From contig JACRCA010000213.1 in assembly GCA_016234425.1 (NCBI GenBank), forward strand, positions 1 to 27,692: a stretch of DNA of 27,692 nt. Direction: 5' to 3'. Below are positions 1 to 7,157 of this stretch, one piece after another; the stretch's first letter is position 1, and the number at the start of each line of letters is the position of its first letter. The notes under the pieces are model-generated. The model saw only the letters and a program-made list of their open reading frames with translations. It was not told the DNA's origin and ran no database searches. A program made the position numbers and the translations under genes. The DNA comes from Deltaproteobacteria bacterium. Lineage in GTDB: Bacteria; Desulfobacterota; SM23-61.

Positions 1-44
1 AAATTGTTGTTGGCATGAAGATCCACTCCGGCGTACAATCTCAT
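1..44 (-). CDS. IS110-family transposase, N-terminal 14 codons only
   Basis: Read on the minus strand from an ATG at 44, the visible peptide is MRLYAGVDLHANNN, after which the window ends. The 'YAGVDLH' segment is the usual beginning of IS110/IS1111-type (DEDD, RuvC-fold) transposases, and its Asp would be the first catalytic acid. A strong Shine-Dalgarno (AAGGAGGTG) lies just upstream of the ATG and supports the start. The other catalytic residues and the C-terminal Ser-containing domain would lie beyond position 1, so completeness cannot be judged. Fourteen residues is a short basis, but the match in motif, position and ribosome site is good. Confidence 0.7.
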   Translation of the reverse strand, partial: MRLYAGVDLHANNN

Positions 45-492
45 CGGGCACCTCCTTAGGTTTAGTTGGAACGCTTGACCTAAGCATACCAGACTTCCTG
101 GTGTGCTTAGGAGGTGCCTTTTATATGATTATCAGGCAATTGTAATAAAGTATTCGCAAAAGAGAGAAGTGGGACATCCTATAAATGGGCGGATGGGGTG
201 TCAGGCCTACATGCAGCCCTTAAAGCTCCATACCTTGCAGGTGAAAATCCTGCCCCAGGAATTGCCTATTTACCTGAGTAGTGATATCCGACCAAAGAGG
301 GGGTAACGAATCCCAAGAGAGCTCGGAAGTAAAAGCTCGTTGGGCTTTCTTGAAGAAAGGAAGATCCAGGTCGGCTTATCGAGGGAGAAATAATTCATGG
401 TTGAGAAGGGTGACAGGCGAAGTTGGATTATGATCAACCTGTAAAAGGGGCAGACTTGCTTATTGACATTTGACCTCTGATCCATTAAGGTT
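45..492. other. Non-coding region upstream of IS110 transposase; possible element end and guide RNA
   Basis: No convincing gene lies between the transposase start and the stop codon at 493. In IS110-group elements the non-coding end upstream of the transposase encodes the bridge RNA, so part of this stretch may do so. Besides the inverted repeats near 47-118, a 5-bp hairpin (237-241 with 249-253, seven-base loop) is visible. I could not place the element boundary or identify target- and donor-binding loops by eye. Confidence 0.35.
47..118 (-). promoter_or_regulatory. Inverted repeats enclosing the transposase ribosome binding site
   Basis: Positions 47-60, which carry the Shine-Dalgarno of the transposase, are complementary at 12 of 14 positions to 105-118. 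A second, nearly perfect 14-bp hairpin (79-92 with 98-111, five-base loop, one G-T pair) uses part of the same upstream arm. In the mRNA the upstream CACCTCC segment could therefore either mask the Shine-Dalgarno or leave it free when the local hairpin forms. The pairing is seen directly. A regulatory role is inference. Confidence 0.55.
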
Positions 493-870
493 TTAAACAC
501 CCTGTACTCTTCCTACGATAGGAACCTTTTCTGCAAAGGCAATGTAGTATCCATCCACACCGGGATCGTAATAATCTTTTATTATTCTTTTTAAAATAAA
601 CCCCGATTTCAAGAAAAAATTAAGTGTTTCCTTTGGGGCAACGGCGGTAAGTTTCTTGCCCATTTTCATGACTTGTTCAAGAACCGCTTCCCAGGCCTCT
701 CTGTCCCAAATTAAGTAGGGCTCATGATAAATTTTGAATTGCTGATGGTAATAAAAATCAGAATCCGGATTAGGGTCTTTTAGTACAGGATCGCCCACTA
801 CCTGGTCTACAACTTTCCCATTGCTTTTTGTTGAAATAGCCAGCATAACGAAACCGGAGGCCTTTTTCAT
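493..870 (-). CDS. Small unknown protein, possibly GNAT-like C-terminal half
   Basis: This encodes 125 residues and is the last gene of the minus-strand group, starting 7 bases after the aldo/keto reductase stop, which suggests cotranscription and translational coupling. I do not recognise the family. The C-terminal part (about residues 75-115) has a helix followed by 'LNFFLKSGF' and then a strand ending 'GYYIAFAEK'. This resembles the final motif of GNAT acyltransferase folds, where a Phe/Tyr-Gly-Phe turn precedes the last strands, but no acyl-CoA loop (Q/RxxGxG/A) is visible. It is soluble, with no signal peptide or membrane segment. The ribosome site is weak, and an in-frame ATG at M9 is an alternative start. 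A truncated acyltransferase or an unrelated conserved protein are both possible. Confidence 0.6.
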   Translation of the reverse strand: MKKASGFVMLAISTKSNGKVVDQVVGDPVLKDPNPDSDFYYHQQFKIYHEPYLIWDREAWEAVLEQVMKMGKKLTAVAPKETLNFFLKSGFILKRIIKDYYDPGVDGYYIAFAEKVPIVGRVQGV

Positions 871-877
871 TTCCCAG

Positions 878-1954
878 TTAGGATTTGACTGGTATACTTT
901 TTAATATTTTATGGGCGTTTTTCAAACCAGAGGGAATGGAAACTCCATAGGGGCATTGATCCAGGCATTGCTGGCATTCGGAACAGGCCTCGGCATTTAT
1001 CGAGAGAGAAGCATACTGGGATCTGGCCCAGTTTTTTAAGTCATAATGGAGGTAATAACTTTCAAAACGAAAGACATCGGGTATGGGTACTCCTTCCGGG
1101 CACGGCAGGCAATATCCGCAACTGCGGCAAAAGCCTTTGCCGGCGTCCCCGGCTTTCTCCATGAATTCTTTGATTTCTTCTGGAGATAGCTCCCTCAGCA
1201 CTTTGCCCACGACTATGTTTTCTTCCAATTCCTCCAGGGTTGTCATCCCCGGAATGGCACAGGTGATATGGGGGTTGGAGAGAACATAGCGCAGGGCAAT
1301 CTGAGCGGGTGATTCTCCCTTGAAGAACCGCGAGTCCCAGCCTCTGGAGGGAAATTGGGCCAGCCTTCCCCCGGCCAAAGGTTTCATGGCGATCAAGCCG
1401 ACTCTTTTAGCTGCGGCCATTGGTAAGAGATCGGCAGTCAAGCGATCCTCGTCGATGGCGCTATAGGCCACCATCAGAACTGAAAACGCTCCGGATTCCA
1501 CCGCCCGTTTCATCATGGAGAGGGAACCATGAATGCTGATCCCGACATGGCGTATCTTCCCTTCCTCTCGGGCTTTCTCCAGCTCTTCCAGCCCTCCTTC
1601 CATGAATATCTTGTCATATTCTGATCCCCTTACATCATGAAAGAGGAGGAGATCAATCCAGGTCGTCTGCAACCTGCGCAGGCACCGTTCCAGCTTTTTC
1701 CGAACCCCCGGACCATCCCTTTCATCCACTTTTGTGGAGAGGTAAAACTCCTTGCGCCTTTTTTTCAGGGCTTGACCGATTTTTTCTTCGCTGTCGCCAT
1801 AACAGTCTGCCGTATCCACGAAGTTAATTCCCATATCGAGCGCCCGATTTAAAAGAATCTCGCCTTCCTTCATCCCAATTCGCGGTAGCTTAATGGCCCC
1901 AAAACTGATCACGGATACAGGCCAACCCGTCCTTCCCAAAATTCGTTTTTGCAT
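878..1954 (-). CDS. Aldo/keto reductase with C-terminal 4Fe-4S domain
   Basis: This 358-residue cytosolic oxidoreductase has an N-terminal TIM-barrel aldo/keto reductase domain (about 1-265). The expected catalytic tetrad is present: D47, Y52 (in 'DTADCYGDSE'), K75 ('STKVDE') and H106 ('LLLFHDV'). After the barrel comes a ferredoxin-like tail with two cysteine groups, C276/C279/C282/C285 and C324/C327/C330/C334, the second being a textbook CxxCxxCxxxCP 4Fe-4S motif. Such fusions are common in anaerobes, and their physiological substrates are mostly unknown. The Fe-S tail suggests electron input other than, or in addition to, NADPH. It lies 76 bases downstream of the endonuclease V gene. The ATG at 1954 has an AGGA element nearby. 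Confidence 0.9.
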   Translation of the reverse strand: MQKRILGRTGWPVSVISFGAIKLPRIGMKEGEILLNRALDMGINFVDTADCYGDSEEKIGQALKKRRKEFYLSTKVDERDGPGVRKKLERCLRRLQTTWIDLLLFHDVRGSEYDKIFMEGGLEELEKAREEGKIRHVGISIHGSLSMMKRAVESGAFSVLMVAYSAIDEDRLTADLLPMAAAKRVGLIAMKPLAGGRLAQFPSRGWDSRFFKGESPAQIALRYVLSNPHITCAIPGMTTLEELEENIVVGKVLRELSPEEIKEFMEKAGDAGKGFCRSCGYCLPCPEGVPIPDVFRFESYYLHYDLKNWARSQYASLSINAEACSECQQCLDQCPYGVSIPSGLKNAHKILKSIPVKS

Positions 1955-2030
1955 TCCTACGATCCTTTGCTTTTAGTCGGTAAGTTCATCTTTCTTAATT
2001 ATATGCCGGGTTGATTTTCCCTGTGCTCCC

Positions 2031-2705
2031 TTACTCCTTCCCCCGCAATTGATTAACGAATATATGCGCCTGGCGCAGAGGTTCGGGAATCCGGTACCCC
2101 CGGCATAGGGAGAGGACGATTTTCACGCTCGTCTTCAAATCCATCTTATGGCCAGGAGAGACAAAGACAGGTTTCACCCCAGCTCGTGTTCGCAAGACCA
2201 TGCCTACGATTTGATTCCCTTCAACCAGCGGCACGGCACTTCCTCTATCCATCCATAAATCCTGGTGCGCTCCGATCAAGCGGCTCTTGGCGCAGCCAAT
2301 GGAAGGTAGATCCAGGAGCAGGCCAAGATGAGCAGCGATGCCCATAGATCGGGGGTGGGCGATCCCCTGCCCATCGATGAGGACCAGATCTGGCTTTTCT
2401 CTCAGCTGGAAAAAGGCTTCCAACAATACTGGAGCTTCGCGGAAAGTGAGGAGTCCAGGGATGTATGGGAAAGAAGCAGGCCCTTTAGCTGATGCGCTCT
2501 CCAGAAGGGTTAAGTCAGGGTAAGTAAAGAGAAGAAAGGCGGCATAAATCAATTCATCTATCCGACCGTAAGAGACGTCGCCAGCAGCGATTTTCTTGAA
2601 GGAGGCCCTGGGCGGTTTGAGTCGGAGTTTCCTGCGCAACTCTTCCTGGATTCTGATGGCTTCCCGGGGGGTGACTTTCCAGGGGTGGAGCATATGGATT
2701 TTCAC
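2031..2705 (-). CDS. nfi: Endonuclease V (deoxyinosine 3'-endonuclease)
   Basis: The 224-residue protein carries the endonuclease V motifs in order: 'AGDVSY' with metal ligand D43, 'FPYIPGLLTFREAP' with wedge Tyr Y81 and E90, 'LVLIDGQGIAHPRSMG' with D111 and the following His, and 'SIGCAKSRL' with K140. The numbering is almost that of the Thermotoga enzyme. The enzyme nicks DNA at the second phosphodiester 3' of deoxyinosine and so starts repair of deaminated adenine. I start it at the GTG at 2705, because AGGGAAG lies six bases upstream, whereas the downstream ATG (M5) has no such site. It is the third gene of the minus-strand group after the YhaM-like gene (83-base gap). Confidence 0.93.
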   Translation of the reverse strand: MKIHMLHPWKVTPREAIRIQEELRRKLRLKPPRASFKKIAAGDVSYGRIDELIYAAFLLFTYPDLTLLESASAKGPASFPYIPGLLTFREAPVLLEAFFQLREKPDLVLIDGQGIAHPRSMGIAAHLGLLLDLPSIGCAKSRLIGAHQDLWMDRGSAVPLVEGNQIVGMVLRTRAGVKPVFVSPGHKMDLKTSVKIVLSLCRGYRIPEPLRQAHIFVNQLRGKE

Positions 2706-2788
2706 AAATTTCTTCCCTTGTCAAAAAGCAGACGAACGCAAGAAATACAAATTACCTTTGGGCGAATATTAACCTTTTCACTCATTGC

Positions 2789-3760
2789 TCAGTCCTCGTT
2801 CTTCGGTCCTTGATCCTCTGGTTTGAAGATGAACCGATCGAAGAGTTTATGGTAGGAAGTCCACCGGGAAGGATCATCTTTTTCTTTCTCGATCCAGGTC
2901 AGAAACCCATTGACTTTTGCGTCCAGGTCATCCAGGTGATGGAGAAGAAGCGCCTCCAGAGTCTGGGGACGCTTGGGGGAGCCGAAGGCATACTCCCCAT
3001 GGTGGCTGAGGGCTATGTGTTTCAAAAGCATGGCCAGGTCCTCAGGAAATTCCCGGATCGTTTGAATCTTTCCGTCGATCATCTCCACCGTGAGGATGAC
3101 GTGACCAACGAGACGGCCAGGGTCTGTGTAATCAAAGGTCCGCTCGAAGGAAAGCTCGGCGATTTTACCAATGTCATGCAGGATTCCTCCGGTGAGCAGG
3201 AGATCCTGGTTGATTCCTTTATACCGGGGGGCAATAAGAAGGATAAGCTCAACGACGGAGAGAGTATGCTCCAGCAAGCCCCCAAGGTAAACATGATGAA
3301 CTGCTTTGGCTGCCGGGGCGAGCTTGATTTTTTTCACGAAATCTTCGTCTTCCCAAAAGGCTTTCAGCAGCTGCTGCAAAAATGGCTGCTGGACGCTGGC
3401 AGCGATGCTTTTGAGCTCAGCGAACATTTTTTCGATGTTCTGTGACGTTTTCGGAAGAAAGTCATCCAGCAGAACCTCTGACTCACCACACTTCTTCAAC
3501 TTGAGGATCCGCAGTTGAAGTGTTCCCTGAAATTCATCAACCTCCGCGCGCACCTTGATAAAATCATCTTTATCGAATAGCCGGCTGAAGTCAGCGGCAT
3601 TCTCCCAAATCCGCCCTTCAACTTCTCCAGTGCGGTCGGAGAGGCGAAGAGAAAGATAAGGATTGCCGGCCTTGGTTTTTGTCAGGACCTTTTCCGCGAC
3701 AAGGAAAATGCTTTCTACTGTCTGGCCTTTTTTCAACTGATTGACAAAGATTTTTTCCAT
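2789..3760 (-). CDS. YhaM-like OB-fold/HD-domain 3'-5' exonuclease
   Basis: The protein has 323 residues from the chosen start. Residues about 5-90 form an OB-fold nucleic-acid-binding domain ('LSDRTGEVEGRIWEN'). About 140-290 is an HD phosphohydrolase domain with a conserved 'GGLLEHTLSVV' His, the HD pair in 'GGILHDIGKI' (H195, D196), 'SHHGEYAFGSPKRP' and a closing Asp in 'LHHLDDLDAKVN'. This order and length match YhaM (CBF1-type) 3'-5' exoribonucleases of Firmicutes and their proteobacterial homologues; activity on RNA or DNA is assigned by family only. The open frame extends ten codons further up, but the ATG at 3760 is preceded by GGGGAGGAAAAC, an excellent ribosome site, so I use it. 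Confidence 0.88.
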   Translation of the reverse strand: MEKIFVNQLKKGQTVESIFLVAEKVLTKTKAGNPYLSLRLSDRTGEVEGRIWENAADFSRLFDKDDFIKVRAEVDEFQGTLQLRILKLKKCGESEVLLDDFLPKTSQNIEKMFAELKSIAASVQQPFLQQLLKAFWEDEDFVKKIKLAPAAKAVHHVYLGGLLEHTLSVVELILLIAPRYKGINQDLLLTGGILHDIGKIAELSFERTFDYTDPGRLVGHVILTVEMIDGKIQTIREFPEDLAMLLKHIALSHHGEYAFGSPKRPQTLEALLLHHLDDLDAKVNGFLTWIEKEKDDPSRWTSYHKLFDRFIFKPEDQGPKNED

Positions 3761-3783
3761 GTTTTCCTCCCCAAAAAGACCGT

Positions 3784-3985
3784 TAGGCATAAGGCGTGAG
3801 GCGATAGACCATAGGCTATAGGTAAGAGGCCTTATCCCAATACCCTAAACTCAACACGCAACATTTAACACTGAACACCGTCTTTACACCCTGCGCGCTA
3901 AACTCGATCCGCAACACCCTATGTCTTTCCCCTAACATATTGCCCATTGACCATCGAGCATTGTCCATTGCCCATTGCCTATGTC
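3784..3985. repeat. Intergenic tract of short, drifting direct repeats
   Basis: The gap between the COG2509 dehydrogenase and the YhaM-like gene is filled by three blocks of imperfect short units. Read on the minus strand, 3943-3992 is built of roughly 7-14-base units around GGCAATGGACAATG. About 3846-3925 has units like GTGTTGAGTTTAG. About 3784-3835 has units like GCCTATGGTCTATCGCCT. No unit is long or exact enough to be a normal tandem repeat or CRISPR, and no coding potential is visible. Confidence 0.7.
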
Positions 3986-3994
3986 CTATTGCCT

Positions 3995-5590
3995 TTATTC
4001 AAACTTTTTCAAGACCGCTTCTGCCGCCTTTATTCCGTCGAGGGCAGAGCTGATGATTCCACCGGCGTAACCAGAACCTTCGCCGATGGGGTAGAGGCCG
4101 CGAACGCTCTGGGATTGATAACCCTCGTTCCGCAGGATGCGTAAGGGCGATGAAGTGCGCGTCTCAATGCCGATCAACGTAGCCTCAGAGGAAGAGAACC
4201 CGGGCATTTTGCGGTTAAAATAGGGAAGTACCTCCCGCAGGCTTTCCACCACAAAGGCGGGAAGGCATGTGTCCAAACTGCTCGGGGTAACACCCGGCTT
4301 GAAGCTCGTTTCTGACAAAGAAGAAGAGCCCTGGCCTTGGAGGAAATCCAGGAGCCTTTGGGCAGGGGCATGGAAATTTCCTCCCCCCTGCCAAAAAGCT
4401 TTCTCCTCCCACCGGCGCTGGAATTCCATTCCAGCCAGTGGCCCACTTCCCCCGAAATCTTCTAACCTCACGCCGACAACCAGCGCGCTGTTGGCCAAGG
4501 GAGAATCCCGGCGAAATAGACTCATCCCATTGGTGACTAATCCGCGGGCCTCGGAACTGGCCGCGATCACAGAGCCACCCGGGCACATACAGAAGGAATA
4601 CACTGCCCGGCCCGTTGAGCTACAGTACGTCAACTGGTATTCCGCCGGGGGTAATCGGGGGTGTCCGGCTGAAGGACCATACTGGATGCGGTCGATGAGT
4701 CTCTGGGGATGTTCCACCCGCAGGCCGATGGCCAGGGGTTTGGGCTCCATGGCTACACCTGAGTTTTTGAGCATCCGGAAAGTGTCCCGGGCGCTGTTTC
4801 CGGGGCCCAGAAGGAGAACAGAGGTATCGACCTCTTCCCGCTCGTTGATGATGATCCCCCGGAGACCCCCACGGAAAATTTTAAGTTTGGTCATTTTGGT
4901 TTGAAACTTAAATTCTGCTCCCTGCTCCTGAAGATAGTTACGCATGGCCAGAATTACTCTCCGGAGCCTGTCCGTGCCGATGTGGGGCCTTTGCAGATAG
5001 AGGATTTCCGCAGGAGCTCCGAAGCGGAAAAAAGTTTCCAGGATGGCGGAAATGCGCGAGTCATGAAGACGGGTAAAAAGTTTCCCATCAGAGAAAGTAC
5101 CTGCTCCTCCCTCACCAAATTGCACATTGCTTTCGGTCTCTAAGGTCCCATCGCGCCAAAACTTCTCCACATCTTTGATGCGTCCAGCGATCTCTTTCCC
5201 TCTTTCTATAATTAAAGGAGGGAGGCCACTTTCAGTTAGCTTAAGGGCCGCGAAAAGGCCGGCAGGACCCGTACCCACGATCAGGGGGCGATGCTTCGGC
5301 TTCTCCTGGATGAATGCTGGAACCTCCGGGGGCTTCACCAGAACTTTTTGCGCCCGAACGTTTGGCTTGGCTTCTTGCAGGACTTTTTCTTCTTCTTCAG
5401 GGGGAAGAGAAATTTCGAGAGAATAGACAAAATGAACGCGGTTTTTCCTGCGGGCGTCGAGCGATTTTCTAACGACTCTTATTTCACGGATATGTTCGGC
5501 CGAAACTCCAAGAATCTCCCCAATTTTCTTCTGAATGGTGGATTCTTCCTCATCCAAAAATAAGGGGATATTCTTCAGCAGAATCGCCAT
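3995..5590 (-). CDS. COG2509-type FAD-dependent dehydrogenase
   Basis: The protein has 531 residues. An N-terminal ferredoxin-like domain of about 90 residues precedes a Rossmann FAD-binding motif, GTGPAG (G106-G111), with the E129 of 'LIIERGKEIAGR' as ribose-binding acid. The glycine-rich 'NVQFGEGGAGTFSDGKL' follows, and a C-terminal FAD motif 'GLYPIGEGSGYAGGI' closes the fold. This architecture is that of the uncharacterised FAD-dependent dehydrogenases of COG2509, widespread in anaerobes; the substrate is unknown. It is the first gene of the minus-strand group, and a clear sigma-70 promoter lies at 5638-5666. AAGGGATC precedes the ATG at 5590. Confidence 0.88.
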   Translation of the reverse strand: MAILLKNIPLFLDEEESTIQKKIGEILGVSAEHIREIRVVRKSLDARRKNRVHFVYSLEISLPPEEEEKVLQEAKPNVRAQKVLVKPPEVPAFIQEKPKHRPLIVGTGPAGLFAALKLTESGLPPLIIERGKEIAGRIKDVEKFWRDGTLETESNVQFGEGGAGTFSDGKLFTRLHDSRISAILETFFRFGAPAEILYLQRPHIGTDRLRRVILAMRNYLQEQGAEFKFQTKMTKLKIFRGGLRGIIINEREEVDTSVLLLGPGNSARDTFRMLKNSGVAMEPKPLAIGLRVEHPQRLIDRIQYGPSAGHPRLPPAEYQLTYCSSTGRAVYSFCMCPGGSVIAASSEARGLVTNGMSLFRRDSPLANSALVVGVRLEDFGGSGPLAGMEFQRRWEEKAFWQGGGNFHAPAQRLLDFLQGQGSSSLSETSFKPGVTPSSLDTCLPAFVVESLREVLPYFNRKMPGFSSSEATLIGIETRTSSPLRILRNEGYQSQSVRGLYPIGEGSGYAGGIISSALDGIKAAEAVLKKFE

Positions 5591-5637
5591 GATCCCTTAA
5601 AGTCCCTGGAGATTTAATTCTTTCCAGCCTCAAGAAA

Positions 5638-5666
5638 AGTTTAGGTTAATTCCCAAGAGTAGTCAA
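5638..5666 (-). promoter_or_regulatory. Sigma-70 promoter of the COG2509-yhaM-nfi-AKR group
   Basis: On the minus strand TTGACT (5661-5666) and TAAACT (5638-5643) are separated by exactly 17 bases. It lies about 50 bases upstream of the ATG at 5590 and is the only good promoter seen ahead of this gene group. Confidence 0.65.
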
Positions 5667-5680
5667 GGAAAGGCAAATGG

Positions 5681-5709
5681 TTGACAGGGCAAAGGACATC
5701 GGATAGATT
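5681..5709 (+). promoter_or_regulatory. Sigma-70 promoter of the LEA14-like lipoprotein gene
   Basis: Consensus TTGACA (5681-5686) and TAGATT (5704-5709) are separated by 17 bases, 24 bases before the ATG at 5734. It is back to back with the minus-strand promoter at 5638-5666, and the two -35 boxes are only 14 bases apart. Confidence 0.7.
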
Positions 5710-5733
5710 GATAGCTCAGGGGTCTTAGAGAAG

Positions 5734-6186
5734 ATGAACTCTTGGAAAAAAATCACGGTCCTTGGGCTTTTGTTCCTTTTCCCCTCTTGCCTGGGCTGGT
5801 TTGTGGAGAAGCCTACCTTCACTCTGAAAGAAATTGCGGTCACGCGCCTCTCCCTCGAGCAGATCAATTTCCTCCTCGGGATCGAGGTGCAGAACCCCAA
5901 TCATTTTGATTTGAAGTTGCGGGCTTTGGAATATAGAATCTATCTCAACGACCAGGAAGTAGGGAAAGGCCTATTGGAAAAGGAAGTGCGCATGGCCAAA
6001 TCTTCTTCCACCATTGTCCAGGTTCCCTTGCAAACCGATTTCCGCAGCCTCAGCAATCCGTTGGGGTTTGTTCTTTCCGGTGAGGATCTGAGATATAAGA
6101 TCGAGGGCGCGGCCATCATCAAAGCCAGCGTGGGCACGGCCACCATTCCTTTTTCCAAGAGTGGGAACATTAAAATTAAAAATTAG
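5734..6186 (+). CDS. LEA type 2 (WHy-domain) putative lipoprotein
   Basis: The protein has 150 residues. A short hydrophobic leader (about 6-18) ends in 'FLFPSC', a weak lipobox with C19 as the candidate lipidated residue. The rest is a single LEA14/WHy beta-sandwich: 'LEQINFLLGIEVQNPNHFDL' is the hallmark, with the 'NPN' motif, followed by a strand 'RIYLNDQEVGKG' and 'VQVPLQTDF'. Such proteins are periplasmic, membrane-anchored and of poorly known function; a stress role is assumed from plant homologues only. It is a single gene with its own promoter and ends 10 bases from the convergent ftsY stop. The GAGAAG just before the ATG is a modest ribosome site. Confidence 0.85.
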   Translation: MNSWKKITVLGLLFLFPSCLGWFVEKPTFTLKEIAVTRLSLEQINFLLGIEVQNPNHFDLKLRALEYRIYLNDQEVGKGLLEKEVRMAKSSSTIVQVPLQTDFRSLSNPLGFVLSGEDLRYKIEGAAIIKASVGTATIPFSKSGNIKIKN

Positions 6187-6196
6187 GTGCCAAGGG

Positions 6197-7120
6197 TTAA
6201 AACAGGGCTTCCACAAAGTCTCTGGCGTTGAAATCCCGCAGGTCGTCTACTTTCTCGCCGATTCCGATGTACCGCAAAGGAATCTTCAGTTCATCGGAAA
6301 TGGCGATGATAATCCCCCCTTTGGCCGTGCCGTCTAATTTAGTTAGGGCAATTCCCGTTACTCCCAATTCTTGGTTAAACATCTTGGCCTGGGCGATGGC
6401 GTTCTGTCCGGTGGTAGCATCCAGGATTAAGAGGATCTCATGGGGAGCGCCGGGGAGCTCTCGGCCCATGACCCGCTTGACTTTTTTCAGCTCTTCCATA
6501 AGGTTGATTTTCGTATGGAGTCGACCGGCCGTATCTACGAGGAGGACATCAATTCCCCGCGCTTTGGCCGCCTGCAAAGCATCGAAAACGACCGCCGAAG
6601 GATCGGAGCCGCTCTTCTGTTTAATCACCTCGCAACCCACCCGCTGGCCCCATATTTCTAGTTGTTCGATGGCGGCAGCGCGAAAGGTATCTGCGGCCAC
6701 GAGGAGAACGTTTTTCCCCTGAGCTTTGAATTTCTGGGCCATCTTGCCGATGGTCGTTGTTTTTCCCGTACCGTTAACGCCGATGACCATGATGACGAAG
6801 GGCCTACCTAAAGAAAGGTCAATGGGTTTCTCCTGCTGGCTGAGGATGTGGAAAATGAACTCCTGCAGGCTTTTTTTTAGAAGATCAGCCTCCTCGAGTT
6901 CCTTTCGTTGAACTTGGGCGGCCATCGCGTCCAATAATTCCTGGGTGGTTTTTACCCCGATGTCACTGGTGATCAAGATCTCCTCCAGGTCGGCGAGGAG
7001 ATTTTCATCGATCTTCTTTTGGCCGGCGATGAGTTGATCGATCTTGTTGACCAGCCCCTGGCGAGTCTTGAAAAGGCCCTCTTTCAGTCGTAGGAACAAT
7101 CCCTTTTTTTCTTCCGCCAT
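6197..7120 (-). CDS. ftsY: Signal recognition particle receptor FtsY
   Basis: This 307-residue SRP-receptor GTPase docks SRP-ribosome complexes at the inner membrane. It shows the NG domain with the four-helix N part (about 20-95), P-loop GVNGTGKT (114-121), the SRP-family insertion-box region with 'AADTFRAAA', G3 'DTAGRL' (196-201), G4 'TKLDGTAKGG' and the closing 'IGIGEKVDDLRDF'. The long acidic A domain of E. coli FtsY is absent and only about 20 basic or amphipathic residues precede the N domain, which is common outside gammaproteobacteria. The ATG at 7120 is preceded by TTGGAGAAACG. It follows smc by 32 bases and is probably cotranscribed with it. Confidence 0.97.
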   Translation of the reverse strand: MAEEKKGLFLRLKEGLFKTRQGLVNKIDQLIAGQKKIDENLLADLEEILITSDIGVKTTQELLDAMAAQVQRKELEEADLLKKSLQEFIFHILSQQEKPIDLSLGRPFVIMVIGVNGTGKTTTIGKMAQKFKAQGKNVLLVAADTFRAAAIEQLEIWGQRVGCEVIKQKSGSDPSAVVFDALQAAKARGIDVLLVDTAGRLHTKINLMEELKKVKRVMGRELPGAPHEILLILDATTGQNAIAQAKMFNQELGVTGIALTKLDGTAKGGIIIAISDELKIPLRYIGIGEKVDDLRDFNARDFVEALF

Positions 7121-7157
7121 CGTTTCTCCAAAAAAGGCGTAAGGGCTGAGGCCTAAT
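7121..7157 (-). repeat. smc-ftsY junction element resembling the yhaM upstream sequence
   Basis: Read on the minus strand this spacer contains GCCTCAGCCCTTACGCCT followed by a T-run and the ftsY Shine-Dalgarno. The YhaM-like gene has GCCTCACGCCTTATGCCT, a T-run and then its Shine-Dalgarno (3761-3805). About 15 of 19 core positions agree. The copy here also overlaps the smc stop codon. Confidence 0.5.

Noticed and set aside
270..500. 76-codon minus-strand frame near the IS110 end
   Set aside because: No ribosome site and random-looking composition; it lies in the probable non-coding end of the element.
2810..3445. 211-codon plus-strand open frame
   Set aside because: It lies antisense to the YhaM-like gene, whose HD and OB motifs are clear; no ribosome site and no family resemblance.
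3784..3985. CRISPR array
   Set aside because: Units are too short, unequal and imperfect, and there are no spacers or cas genes.
4269..4904. 211-codon plus-strand open frame
   Set aside because: It is antisense to the COG2509 dehydrogenase and rich in Ser, Arg and Pro, as expected for a shadow of a real gene.
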